52,156 nt of DNA, from the NCBI GenBank assembly GCA_902764545.1, contig CACWWC010000015.1, positions 1 to 52,156 on the forward strand. The letters run 5' to 3'. A program made the translations under genes and the position numbers. Source of the DNA: an uncultured Erysipelotrichaceae bacterium (lineage in GTDB: Bacteria > Bacillota_I > Bacilli_A > RF39 > UBA660). Below the pieces are notes generated by a model. The model searched no databases. It was not told where the DNA came from and saw only the letters and a program-made list of their open reading frames with translations. Shown here one piece after another: positions 45,610 to 52,156 of the stretch (positions are counted from its first letter, which is position 1; each line of letters opens with the position of its first letter).

Positions 45610-46017
45610 ATGGCATATAGAAAATTAGGTAGAGATAATAAACATAGAAGAAGTATGCTAGCGACTATGACTAAACAGGTAGTTAATAATGAAAGCATTA
45701 CTACTACAGAAACTAGAGCCAAAGAAGTACGTAAATTTGTTGAAAAAATGATAACATACGGAAAAAAAGGTGATTTAGTATCTCGTCGTAAGGCATTATC
45801 ATTCTTACATAATGATAAAAAGGTAGTTGACAAAATCTTTAATGATTTAGCAAAACGTTATGAAAATAGAAATGGTGGTTATACACAAATCTTGAAGTTA
45901 ACTGAAAGACATGGAGACGATGCTTTAATGGTAATTTTAAGATTAGTAGCTGAAGAAAAGATTGAAGAAAAAACAACAACAAAAAAAGCCACAAAAAAGG
46001 CAAAAGAAGAAAAGTAA
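45610..46017 (+). CDS. rplQ: 50S ribosomal protein L17
   Basis: L17 lies near the tunnel exit. The 135-residue product has [19 protein letters not shown] and ends with a low-complexity Lys/Ala/Thr/Glu tail after about residue 117. AAGGAGG precedes the ATG. It is the last gene of the large ribosomal cluster and is followed by a terminator. Confidence 0.97.
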   Translation: MAYRKLGRDNKHRRSMLATMTKQVVNNESITTTETRAKEVRKFVEKMITYGKKGDLVSRRKALSFLHNDKKVVDKIFNDLAKRYENRNGGYTQILKLTERHGDDALMVILRLVAEEKIEEKTTTKKATKKAKEEK

Positions 46018-46028
46018 TTCTTAATTAG

Positions 46029-46053
46029 GCAAGTAATAAATACTTGCTTTTTT
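46029..46053 (+). terminator. intrinsic terminator of the ribosomal cluster
   Basis: GCAAGTA/TACTTGC with a five-base loop, followed by six T. Confidence 0.88.
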
Positions 46054-46074
46054 GTGGAAAAAAGAAATAATATT

Positions 46075-46083
46075 TGCTATAAT
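46075..46083 (+). promoter_or_regulatory. extended -10 promoter of the SDR gene
   Basis: TGcTATAAT lies 20 bases before the ATG, close behind the rplQ terminator. The leader would be about 15 bases. Confidence 0.6.
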
Positions 46084-46103
46084 AGTTTGTAGTGGGTGAT
46101 ATT

Positions 46104-46859
46104 ATGAAAGCATTAATAACAGGTGCATCATCAGGAATAGGTCTTGATATGGCAAAATACCTTGCAACCAAGGGATATGAATTAGTTTTAGTATCAAGAA
46201 ATAAAGAAAAGTTAGAAGAAATTCAGGAACATTTACCTACCAAAGTTACAATTATCGTAGCTGACCTATCAAACGAACAAAGAGTCAAAGACCTATACGT
46301 ACTGTCAAAAAAGGAAAATATTGATATATTAATTAATAATGCTGGTTTAGGAGATTTTGGATATTTAACAGATACAGATCTTAATAAAGATTTAGAACTA
46401 ATTAATACAAATATCAAAGCAGTACATATATTAACTAAATATGTTGTAAAAGACATGGAAAAAAGAAAGACTAACACATATATATTAAATGTTGCATCAT
46501 CTGCAGCATTTCAGCCAGGACCTTTAATGAGTACATATTATGCAACAAAGTCATATGTTTATCAATTAACTGAAGCATTATATTATGAAGAGAAAAAGAA
46601 GAAAAGTAATGTGCATGTATCAGTTTTATGTCCAGGCCCTGTAGAGACAAACTTTAACAACGTTGCAGGAGTAAGCTTTTCAGTAAAACCGTTAAAGAGT
46701 AGCTACGTTGCAAAATATGCTATTGATAAAATGTTAAAGAATAAGATGCTAATAATTCCAGGATTTAAAATGAAACTTGCGAAGTTTTTCAGTAGATTTG
46801 TATCAGATAAATTTCTATTAAAAACAATTTATAAAATCCAAAGAAAAAAAGCCAGCTAA
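46104..46859 (+). CDS. short-chain dehydrogenase/reductase
   Basis: The 251-residue protein is a classical SDR with NAD(P)-binding TGASSGIG (about 6-13), NNAG (about 80-83) and the catalytic Ser...YxxxK (YYATKSY, about 148). It probably reduces or oxidises a hydroxyl or keto lipid or sugar substrate, which cannot be told from the sequence. A C-terminal extension with basic residues follows. The ATG at 46104 follows GTGGGTGAT. A GTG at 46092 lies in that site. It is an insertion relative to the usual rplQ-ecfA1 neighbourhood. Confidence 0.88.
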   Translation: MKALITGASSGIGLDMAKYLATKGYELVLVSRNKEKLEEIQEHLPTKVTIIVADLSNEQRVKDLYVLSKKENIDILINNAGLGDFGYLTDTDLNKDLELINTNIKAVHILTKYVVKDMEKRKTNTYILNVASSAAFQPGPLMSTYYATKSYVYQLTEALYYEEKKKKSNVHVSVLCPGPVETNFNNVAGVSFSVKPLKSSYVAKYAIDKMLKNKMLIIPGFKMKLAKFFSRFVSDKFLLKTIYKIQRKKAS

Positions 46860-46871
46860 GAGTTGGCTTTT
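46847..46871 (+). terminator. weak terminator overlapping the SDR stop
   Basis: AAAAGCCA/TGGCTTTT with a nine-base loop. The T-run is only the end of the stem, so readthrough into the ABC genes is likely. Confidence 0.45.
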
Positions 46872-46896
46872 AATTCACAAAGAAAGGAATTTATTT

Positions 46897-47673
46897 ATGG
46901 ATGTAATACTAAATATAAACAATTTAACATATTTAAATATATTTGAAAATTTAAGTATTTATCTTGAAAAAAATAAAATTATAACCATTTCAGGTCCAAA
47001 TAATTGTGGCAAGACAACATTATTTAAAATTTTATGCAAAAAAATAAAAGGAAATTTTAACATTATTTTAAACTCAAAAGGTATCTATGAGTTTAGTGAT
47101 AAAGAGTATGATGATAATATTCAAGTAGTCTATCAAGATGAAAAAATAATTTCTAATAATACAGTTAAAGAACTAATAGATATTCAACAAGAAAGATATG
47201 ACAAGGAGAAAGTTGATTTTTTAGTTAAAGGATTAAAATTAAAGAAAGTATTAAACAAGAAGATATATGAATTATCAGATAAAGAAAATTTTATGTTTAG
47301 AATTGCATTTTCTATCTTGAATTCAAAATGCTTAGTATTAATAGATGATATTGATCAATATCTATATCAATATGAAGTTGCAGAATTATATAGTTTTTTT
47401 CGCGAATGTACTAATAAATATAATCTCACATTTATTTTGACATGTATAGAACTAGATTCTGCTATTTACTCAGATGAATTATATATTATTAATGACAAAA
47501 AGATAACACTAAAAGGCGATCCACTATATGTATTATCAAAAGATAATATACTAAACAAAATAGGTCTTGAAGTACCATTTATAATTGATTTATCAGTAAA
47601 ATTAAGAGATTATGAGCTTATAGATAAAATACCACTAGATCAAGGAGAATTAATAAACAAGTTATGGAAATAG
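46897..47673 (+). CDS. degenerate EcfA1-like ABC ATPase
   Basis: The 258-residue ABC protein sits at the ecfA1 position between rplQ and truA. Walker A (GPNNCGKTT, 33-41) and the Q-loop (Q80) are kept. The signature LSGGQ is LSDKE (126-130). Walker B is CLVLIDD, with Asp for the catalytic Glu (151). The switch region LTCIE lacks His. The C-terminal LNKIGLEVPFIIDLSVKLR matches the EcfA tail, which supports descent from the energy-coupling-factor vitamin transporter. ATP may still bind, but normal hydrolysis is doubtful. AAAGGAA precedes the ATG, and the end overlaps the next gene by 10 bases. Confidence 0.78.
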   Translation: MDVILNINNLTYLNIFENLSIYLEKNKIITISGPNNCGKTTLFKILCKKIKGNFNIILNSKGIYEFSDKEYDDNIQVVYQDEKIISNNTVKELIDIQQERYDKEKVDFLVKGLKLKKVLNKKIYELSDKENFMFRIAFSILNSKCLVLIDDIDQYLYQYEVAELYSFFRECTNKYNLTFILTCIELDSAIYSDELYIINDKKITLKGDPLYVLSKDNILNKIGLEVPFIIDLSVKLRDYELIDKIPLDQGELINKLWK

Positions 47674-48449
47674 TATTTAAAGATTATCAATACGGTGATA
47701 GTACAATTAATTTTACAATCAGTCTAAATCAAATTAATGGAATTTTAACAAACGCACCTACTGAAATAGAAGATATTATTAAATCAAATATCAACTGTAA
47801 AGGACAGCTTATTATTAATGAAAAATCAGCAACAAAAAAAGAATATGCTTTCTATAAAAAAAATATCATAGTCATAAAAGATAAACTTACCTATTCATCA
47901 GAAACACTCTATGAATACATAGAAAAAGTAATGAAAATACATAAAATATACCCAAAAGATAAAGATAAAAAAATAAAAGATTCATTAAAAATAGTTGGGG
48001 TAAATATTAGAACTTTAAAGAACAGTATACATAATTTATCAAGCTCAGAAAAGAAACTAGTATCGATTGCGATAGGATTGATAATTAACCCTAATATTTT
48101 GATAATTGAAAATGCGACAAAATTTTTAGATTTAAAAAATAAAAAGAAAGTAATAATGCTATTCAGGAAGTTAGTGGAACAATATAATAAAACAATAGTA
48201 TTAATCTCGGAAAATTCTGACGAGTTATATCAATATACAAAACATATTATAATTTTTAAAAAACATAAAATAATTATTGATGGAGATACAGATTATGTAT
48301 TTAAAAAGGTGAGCTTTTTAAAAGAACATAATATTAATATACCGAAAATAATAGACTTTACATATAGAGTGAAAAAAGAAAAAAAAGCAAAATTAGAATA
48401 TCACAAAGATATTAGAGATATTATTAAGGATATATATAAACATGTGTAG
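47664..48449 (+). CDS. degenerate EcfA2-like ABC pseudo-ATPase
   Basis: The 261-residue protein sits at the ecfA2 position. The P-loop is gone: GILTNAPTEIED stands where GxxGxGKST is expected (about 26-37). The signature region is NLSSSEKKLVSIA, Walker B is ILIIENATKFLD (Glu and Asn for Asp and Glu), and the switch His is replaced (LISENSDE). The C-terminus FLKEHNINIPKIIDFTYRVKK still mirrors EcfA tails. The frame is intact over its whole length, so it is kept by selection or decayed only recently. No ecfT follows, and truA is next. It may form a complex with the preceding partner. Confidence 0.72.
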   Translation: MEIVFKDYQYGDSTINFTISLNQINGILTNAPTEIEDIIKSNINCKGQLIINEKSATKKEYAFYKKNIIVIKDKLTYSSETLYEYIEKVMKIHKIYPKDKDKKIKDSLKIVGVNIRTLKNSIHNLSSSEKKLVSIAIGLIINPNILIIENATKFLDLKNKKKVIMLFRKLVEQYNKTIVLISENSDELYQYTKHIIIFKKHKIIIDGDTDYVFKKVSFLKEHNINIPKIIDFTYRVKKEKKAKLEYHKDIRDIIKDIYKHV

Positions 48450-48460
48450 GAGTATAAAAT

Positions 48461-49192
48461 ATGAGATATTTAATAAAGTTTTCATATGATGGAACAAATT
48501 ACAAAGGATTTCAATCTCAAGGAAAATTAAATACAATCCAGCAACAAATGGAAATAGCGCTTACAAAAATAAACAATGGCATCAAGACTAAAATTGTTGC
48601 TACCGGCAGAACGGATAAAGGAGTTCACGCTCTCTCACAATATGGACATGCTGATATCGATGTTAATATTACAGAAAAAAAGTTAAAAAGAGCATTAAAT
48701 AGTAATCTACCAAATGATATTCATGTGATTTCCACAAAAGTTGTGGATAATAGTTTTCATGCAAGATATAATGTTAAGCGCAAAACATATAAATATCTGA
48801 TAAATGTAGGTGAATACAACCCACTAGAAAGAAATCATGTGTATCAATATAACTATAGTTTAAATATAAATAGTATGAAACAAGCAATTAAGTATTTTGA
48901 AGGGAAGCATGACTTTAGAGCTTTTGTCACAAATAATAAAGAAAAAGATAACTGTATAAGAAAAATTGAATATGCAGATATTAAACAAATTGACAATATA
49001 ATAAACATAACTTTTAAGGGGACTGGCTTTTTAAGATATCAAGTAAGAAATATGGTTGGTATATTAATAAGAGTGGGTGAAAATAAAATAAATCCAGAGT
49101 ATGTCAAAGTTATACTAGAAAGTAAGGACAGAAATAAATCAGGTAAAACCGCTCCTCCGGAAGGATTATATTTATTAGATATTGAATACTAA
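48461..49192 (+). CDS. truA: tRNA pseudouridine synthase A
   Basis: TruA makes pseudouridine at positions 38-40 of the tRNA anticodon stem. The catalytic aspartate is in ATGRTDKGVHA (about 46-56), after the N-terminal FSYDGTNYKGFQ. GTGFLRYQVRNMVGILI is also typical. Length 243 is normal. TAGGAG precedes the ATG. It closes the rplQ-ecf-truA block and is followed by a terminator. Confidence 0.97.
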   Translation: MRYLIKFSYDGTNYKGFQSQGKLNTIQQQMEIALTKINNGIKTKIVATGRTDKGVHALSQYGHADIDVNITEKKLKRALNSNLPNDIHVISTKVVDNSFHARYNVKRKTYKYLINVGEYNPLERNHVYQYNYSLNINSMKQAIKYFEGKHDFRAFVTNNKEKDNCIRKIEYADIKQIDNIINITFKGTGFLRYQVRNMVGILIRVGENKINPEYVKVILESKDRNKSGKTAPPEGLYLLDIEY

Positions 49193-49194
49193 AA

Positions 49195-49216
49195 ATCAAC
49201 AAATGTTGATTTTTTT
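49195..49216 (+). terminator. intrinsic terminator after truA
   Basis: ATCAAC AAAT GTTGAT followed by six T. The stem can extend by further A/T pairs. Confidence 0.82.
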
Positions 49217-49225
49217 AATGTTTTA

Positions 49226-49234
49226 TGTTATAAT
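49226..49234 (+). promoter_or_regulatory. extended -10 promoter of the two unknown genes
   Basis: TGtTATAAT lies 34 bases before the ATG and 10 bases after the truA terminator T-run. Confidence 0.6.
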
Positions 49235-49267
49235 ATGCACATGTTTTGGGGATGGAGTTAGTTTAGT

Positions 49268-50014
49268 ATGACAAAACAAGAAAAAGAACAACTAAATAAG
49301 AAGATTAGATTTCATGAAAAATTAGGGGCAGCAAAATTTCAAAAAATTGTTTTTATAGTAGAAAAATATAAATTTAAGTTAATAAAAAGTTGCTTTCCAA
49401 ACTTTATAAAATATTATGATAAATACTGTGATTACAATCTGGAAAAGTCCCTAAAATACGCAAAATCAGATGCTGAAATAGAAAAACTCAAAAGAGATAC
49501 AAAATTTGCCAAAATGGCTATGAGAAAAGAATTGAATCAAGAAAAAAACAGAAATTATCACATGGATGATGAAAGACCTACAGAAATATACACATATTTA
49601 TTATGGAACAAAGCTGTCCATGTAAGTGATTTAAAAAGGAATCTGATTCTTACTCCTATTTTTATAGTAGGAACAATATTTGGAGTTCCAGGAGCAATGT
49701 TTTTTTTAATAATTGAAGCAGCTAACATGATTATCAACTTAGAATGTATTAACATTCAAGACTGGAATATTAATAAGTTTAAAAGAAGTGAAGAAGCAAT
49801 TATTAGAAAAGAACAAAAAAGAACAAAACATAATATTGATAGTTATGAAGAAGCCGCTTCAATAATTGATAAAAAGATATCAGAAGATGACAAGTTACCA
49901 TCATTTGCTGAAATAATAGATAGCATTACAACACAGGAACAATTAGAGCAAATGAAAAGTATGCTATTAAATGAGTTTAGTAAAAGACAAAGTAAAAGTG
50001 TAAGGGGGAAATAA
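49268..50014 (+). CDS. hypothetical protein with a membrane hairpin
   Basis: I do not recognise a family. The 248-residue product has a basic, Lys-rich helical N-terminal half (1-115). A hydrophobic segment follows (about 126-160: LILTPIFIVGTIFGVP-GAMFFLIIEAANMII), likely a membrane hairpin broken by Gly-Pro. The C-terminal part is charged and helical. No signal peptide is seen, so both ends are probably cytoplasmic. GGATGGAG is present but distant (about 12 bases). The next gene starts after one base, and the pair is inserted between truA and rplM. Confidence 0.7.
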   Translation: MTKQEKEQLNKKIRFHEKLGAAKFQKIVFIVEKYKFKLIKSCFPNFIKYYDKYCDYNLEKSLKYAKSDAEIEKLKRDTKFAKMAMRKELNQEKNRNYHMDDERPTEIYTYLLWNKAVHVSDLKRNLILTPIFIVGTIFGVPGAMFFLIIEAANMIINLECINIQDWNINKFKRSEEAIIRKEQKRTKHNIDSYEEAASIIDKKISEDDKLPSFAEIIDSITTQEQLEQMKSMLLNEFSKRQSKSVRGK

Positions 50015-50015
50015 T

Positions 50016-50363
50016 ATGGGAAATTTTACTACATTAGCAGGAATTGCAACATCACTTGGAGGATCAACAACAGTATGCGTTACAGATAAAACTGAAAATA
50101 AAGCAAGGACAAAGACTGTGATTGGAACTACAATTGCATCAACAGCAACATATGCAGTAGGTACAACGCTTCAAAATAGTTTTTATCAGGATATATATAA
50201 TGAAAGACAAAAAAGAGCAGAAGAATCAAGAGAAGCGTATGTTAGTTCTCTATCAGATGAAGATCTAGCGGCGTTTGATAAAGCATTAAAAGAAAAAGAA
50301 CAAATGTTTGCAGTAGAGAACGGAGCAACAGAAAGCTATACAGAAAATCAAAAAACACGATAA
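50016..50363 (+). CDS. hypothetical small protein, alanine/threonine-rich N-terminus
   Basis: The 115-residue product is not recognised. Residues 1-55 are rich in Gly, Thr, Ser and Ala (LAGIATSLGGSTT, VIGTTIASTATYAVGTTL), a weakly hydrophobic segment that may pack in a membrane or against its partner. Residues 60-115 are charged and helical (ERQKRAEESREAY, DEDLAAFDKALKEKEQ). AGGGGGAA is a good ribosome binding site. It is one base from the previous gene and followed by a terminator. Confidence 0.68.
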   Translation: MGNFTTLAGIATSLGGSTTVCVTDKTENKARTKTVIGTTIASTATYAVGTTLQNSFYQDIYNERQKRAEESREAYVSSLSDEDLAAFDKALKEKEQMFAVENGATESYTENQKTR

Positions 50364-50371
50364 TTAATAAG

Positions 50372-50400
50372 AAAAAGTATTGATTTTTAATACTTTTTTT
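50372..50400 (+). terminator. intrinsic terminator after the unknown pair
   Basis: AAAAAGTATT/AATACTTTTT with a seven-base loop. The loop and right arm also hold the -35 box of rplM. Confidence 0.82.
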
Positions 50401-50408
50401 AGTATAAT
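50380..50408 (+). promoter_or_regulatory. promoter of rplM-rpsI, overlapping a terminator
   Basis: TTGATT (50380-50385), 17 bases, TATAAT (50403-50408). The -35 box is inside the preceding terminator hairpin. Confidence 0.75.
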
Positions 50409-50414
50409 TTTAAT

Positions 50415-50463
50415 CGGTACATTTAAATCCCCACATAAATTGGACCCTGGGATGAAAAGTTAT
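50415..50463 (+). promoter_or_regulatory. candidate L13 leader element
   Basis: Between the promoter and the rplM start lies a segment with CCCC (50429-50432) and GGG (50449-50451) able to pair, and AAATTGGACCCTGGGATG, which recalls the Firmicutes L13 leader. No ordinary Shine-Dalgarno precedes the start, which fits a leader that controls access to the start codon. The match is from memory. Confidence 0.55.
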
Positions 50464-50883
50464 ATGCAAAAAAAAGAAACAGTAGAACGTAAGTGGTACG
50501 TTATAGATGCTGAAGGAAAATCATTAGGTAGAGTTGCTACTTTAGCAGCAACATACTTACGCGGAAAACACAAACCAACTTATACACCACATATTGATTG
50601 TGGAGATAATATCATTATTATTAATGCAGAAAAAGTTAATTTAACTGGAAACAAATTAGATAATAAGATGTATTACAATCATTCACAGTACTTAGGTGGA
50701 TTAAGAGAAAGAACAGCAAGAACTATGAGAGAGGAATATCCTACAGAAATGATTGAAAGAGCTGTCAAGGGTATGCTTCCACATAATAGACTTGGAAGAC
50801 AGATGTATAAAAAACTATTTGTATATGCAGGAAATGAACATAAGCATCAAGCTCAAAAGCCTGAAATGCTTGAGGTTAAATAG
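50452..50883 (+). CDS. rplM: 50S ribosomal protein L13
   Basis: L13 is an early 50S assembly protein. From ATG 50452 the product has 143 residues, [20 protein letters not shown]..., aligning with MRTT...ERKW of Bacillus. [15 protein letters not shown] and [16 protein letters not shown] are diagnostic. ATG 50464 is an alternative start. A longer frame from 50380 runs through the promoter and is rejected. No clear Shine-Dalgarno is present. rpsI follows 12 bases after the stop. Confidence 0.93.
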   Translation: MKSYMQKKETVERKWYVIDAEGKSLGRVATLAATYLRGKHKPTYTPHIDCGDNIIIINAEKVNLTGNKLDNKMYYNHSQYLGGLRERTARTMREEYPTEMIERAVKGMLPHNRLGRQMYKKLFVYAGNEHKHQAQKPEMLEVK

Positions 50884-50895
50884 GAGGGTTAAGTT

Positions 50896-51321
50896 ATGGC
50901 AAAAGATAATAAAAAAGTTTATAAAGGAACTGGACACAGAAAAACAAGTGTAGCAAGAGTAACATTAACTCCAGGAAAAGGAAAAATCACAGTAAACGGA
51001 AGAGATGTAAGAGAATACTTTCCATCAGAAATATGTGTAATGGATTTATCTCAACCATTAGTATTAACTAATACTCAAGAATTATTTGATGTAGATGCAA
51101 AAGTTTCAGGTGGAGGATTCCAAGGACAAACAGGAGCAATTCGTTTAGGAATTACAAAAGCATTATTAAAATATGATAAGACAACTCCAGCAGATTCAGA
51201 AAATAGTTTTAGAAAAACATTAAAGGTTGCAGGATTTATTACAAGAGATCCACGTAAGAAAGAACGTAAGAAACCAGGATTGAAGAAAGCACGTCGTGCA
51301 CCACAATTTAGTAAGAGATAG
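50896..51321 (+). CDS. rpsI: 30S ribosomal protein S9
   Basis: S9 reaches the P-site tRNA with its C-terminal tail, here ending [30 protein letters not shown] and [12 protein letters not shown] are typical. Length is 141, slightly longer than the 130 common in Firmicutes because of the N-terminus. TAGGAGG precedes the ATG. The 3' side of rpsI is a known integration site for mobile elements in some Firmicutes. Confidence 0.97.
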   Translation: MAKDNKKVYKGTGHRKTSVARVTLTPGKGKITVNGRDVREYFPSEICVMDLSQPLVLTNTQELFDVDAKVSGGGFQGQTGAIRLGITKALLKYDKTTPADSENSFRKTLKVAGFITRDPRKKERKKPGLKKARRAPQFSKR

Positions 51322-51334
51322 AATAGCTTTTTGG

Positions 51335-51360
51335 AAAGCCCGTATTTACGGGCTTTTTTT
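51335..51360 (+). terminator. strong intrinsic terminator after rpsI
   Basis: AAAGCCCGT/ACGGGCTTT (9 bp) with an ATTT loop, followed by more T. Confidence 0.92.
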
Positions 51361-51400
51361 GATGTCTAAAACCCAAAAATATGCGCTTTTTTGAAGCCGA

Positions 51401-51433
51401 AGGCTACAAGTAGGCTACAGGTAGGCTACAAAC
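51401..51433 (+). repeat. three tandem repeats, 11-bp period, core AGGCTACA
   Basis: AGGCTACA occurs at 51401, 51412 and 51423, each followed by (A/G)(A/G)(T/C). This is about one helical turn per repeat, as for integrase arm sites or iterons. It lies 40 bases downstream of the rpsI terminator, where mobile elements often attach. No integrase is seen before the window ends. Confidence 0.75.
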
Positions 51434-51482
51434 TCTCTGCAAATCCTTTATCTATCTTACACTAGTAGAACTAGCTAGGTGA

Positions 51483-51523
51483 ACAAATTAAGAATTTGTG
51501 TGGTATAATAATAACTACAAATT
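51483..51523. promoter_or_regulatory. ACAAATT operator-like palindrome around the promoter of the last gene
   Basis: ACAAATT (51483-51489), AAG, AATTTGT (51493-51499) is a perfect inverted repeat in the -35 region. A third copy, ACAAATT, lies at 51517-51523. Between them sits the extended -10 TGgTATAAT (51501-51509). A repressor, possibly encoded by the same accessory element, could bind here. Confidence 0.45.
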
Positions 51524-51547
51524 TTAATATTGGAGTGAGATGATTGT

Positions 51548-52012
51548 ATGATTATACTTAATGAGTTTATTTGGAGAAAGGATCATTATGCTTTTCATAT
51601 AACAAATACTGATGCTATGGTAAATATTTGTAAACAGGGCTTAAAACCATTATCTGGAGAAAGAAGTAAATTGGTTAATGATGATATTAAAGGTATATTT
51701 TTCTTTGATTGTCTATCTAGTGTGTCTGACTGGGTTGAGGTACTATATGAAACAAAAGATATATATGAATTAGAATTATTAAAATTTAATCTTAAAAATA
51801 GAAAATGGATTAAACAGAACAATGATGAATTTTATTTACCTAATAAAATTCTTCCAGAAAGATTGGAATATTTAAGAATATATGATACTGAAAAACGCAT
51901 ATATTTACCATTAAACTTTATTGATAGTGTTGATGAAAAAAGAATAATAGTATGGAATAGCTTAGACGAATATAAACCGTTAGTAAAAAACAAAAATCAA
52001 AAGTTTGAATAA
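51548..52012 (+). CDS. hypothetical accessory protein, ADP-ribosyltransferase-like start
   Basis: The 154-residue product begins after a short lead with FHITNTDAMVNICKQGLKPLSGERSKL. The pattern H-x-T...N-x-x-x-I-x-x-x-G-L-x-P-x-x-G-x-R-S is seen in small mobile-element proteins and recalls the NAD-binding start of KptA/DarT-like ADP-ribosyltransferases. A catalytic Glu cannot be assigned. GGAGTGAG lies about 12 bases before the ATG. Codon use and A+T content resemble the neighbours. It could be a toxin or effector, or an unrelated small protein. Confidence 0.6.
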   Translation: MIILNEFIWRKDHYAFHITNTDAMVNICKQGLKPLSGERSKLVNDDIKGIFFFDCLSSVSDWVEVLYETKDIYELELLKFNLKNRKWIKQNNDEFYLPNKILPERLEYLRIYDTEKRIYLPLNFIDSVDEKRIIVWNSLDEYKPLVKNKNQKFE

Positions 52013-52013
52013 C

Positions 52014-52042
52014 TTGATAAATAAACAATTTTATGATATAGT
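52014..52042 (+). promoter_or_regulatory. promoter of the right-edge structured RNA
   Basis: TTGATA (52014-52019), 17 bases, TATAGT (52037-52042). It starts just after the stop of the previous gene. Confidence 0.65.
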
Positions 52043-52049
52043 GTATATA

Positions 52050-52156
52050 GATGAAGAAAACTTCATACAATAAAAAAGGAACACTTAATAACGCATGTTG
52101 AGTGGATCCGATTATTAGTCTTTTCCACCTAAATCATTGCTGAGTTAGGTGGATTT
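52050..52156 (+). ncRNA. structured leader or small RNA cut by the window end
   Basis: After the promoter come three hairpins. The first is ATGAAG/CTTCAT with an AAAA loop (about 52051-52066). The second is CACTTAA/TTGAGTG with a G-T pair (about 52083-52105). The last is CCACCTAA/TTAGGTGG (about 52126-52152), followed by ATTT at the edge, as in a terminator. No open frame or known riboswitch motif was recognised. Confidence 0.5.

Noticed and set aside
51401-51433. CRISPR repeats
   Set aside because: The period is 11 bases with no spacers, and no cas gene is in the window.
1-52156. Genetic code 4 (TGA as tryptophan)
   Set aside because: Genes end in TGA, prfB is intact, and conserved tryptophans use TGG.

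Overview
The window is an AT-rich stretch of a low-GC Gram-positive (Firmicutes/Bacillota) chromosome, most likely from an anaerobic, probably uncultured gut-type lineage near the Bacilli/Erysipelotrichia/Mollicutes border. The evidence is the classical Firmicutes order of the S10-spc-alpha ribosomal cluster, an S10 leader, a Spo0A regulator, an anaerobic NfnAB-type flavin complex, an Acholeplasma-like glycolipid glucosyltransferase, strong AGGAGG ribosome binding sites and many TGnTATAAT promoters. TGA is a stop codon: several genes end in it, and RF2 (prfB) is present with its TGA-dependent +1 frameshift. No tRNA, rRNA, CRISPR array or insertion sequence was seen.

Layout. 1-1.6 kb (minus): the start of a membrane protein and an LCP cell-wall enzyme. 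1.7-3.9 kb: nfnA-nfnB. 3.9-9.8 kb: a possible small minus-strand RNA, then prfB (frameshifted), two YitT transporters, ftsE-ftsX and an M23 peptidase. 9.8-14 kb: DUF5684-like, transglutaminase-like, ATP-grasp-like and (minus) TPR proteins. 14.2-23.5 kb: uvrB, a radical SAM/SPASM enzyme, a small unknown, uvrA, a YvlD-like protein, lgt, yvcK and whiA. 23.5-30 kb: a uridine-kinase-like protein, gap, pgk, a GNAT-like protein, a glycolipid glycosyltransferase and tpiA. 30-32.2 kb: spo0A and an AAA/DUF4143 ATPase. 32.2-46 kb: rpsJ to rplQ, with secY, adk, infA and rpoA. 46-50.4 kb: an SDR enzyme, two decayed EcfA-type ATPases, truA and two unknown genes. 50.4-51.4 kb: rplM-rpsI. 51.4-52.2 kb: an apparent accessory boundary with tandem repeats, a small toxin/ADP-ribosyltransferase-like gene and a structured RNA cut by the window end.

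How the parts fit. Most of the window is core growth machinery: translation, Sec secretion, the ATP-generating trunk of glycolysis, envelope lipids and lipoproteins, division-linked wall hydrolysis and excision repair. Genes are packed tightly. Terminators often overlap stop codons, and promoters start inside or right behind terminators.

The most unusual points are in conserved territory. First, rplN and rplX are one uninterrupted frame, joined at the MKI that ends L14 and starts L24. Second, 330 bases later rplE is broken by a frameshift because about 28 bases expected in the family are missing, although a T TTA AAA slippery heptamer sits at the break. Third, the ECF transporter locus between rplQ and truA keeps both ATPase genes as full-length frames with ruined catalytic motifs and has lost EcfT.
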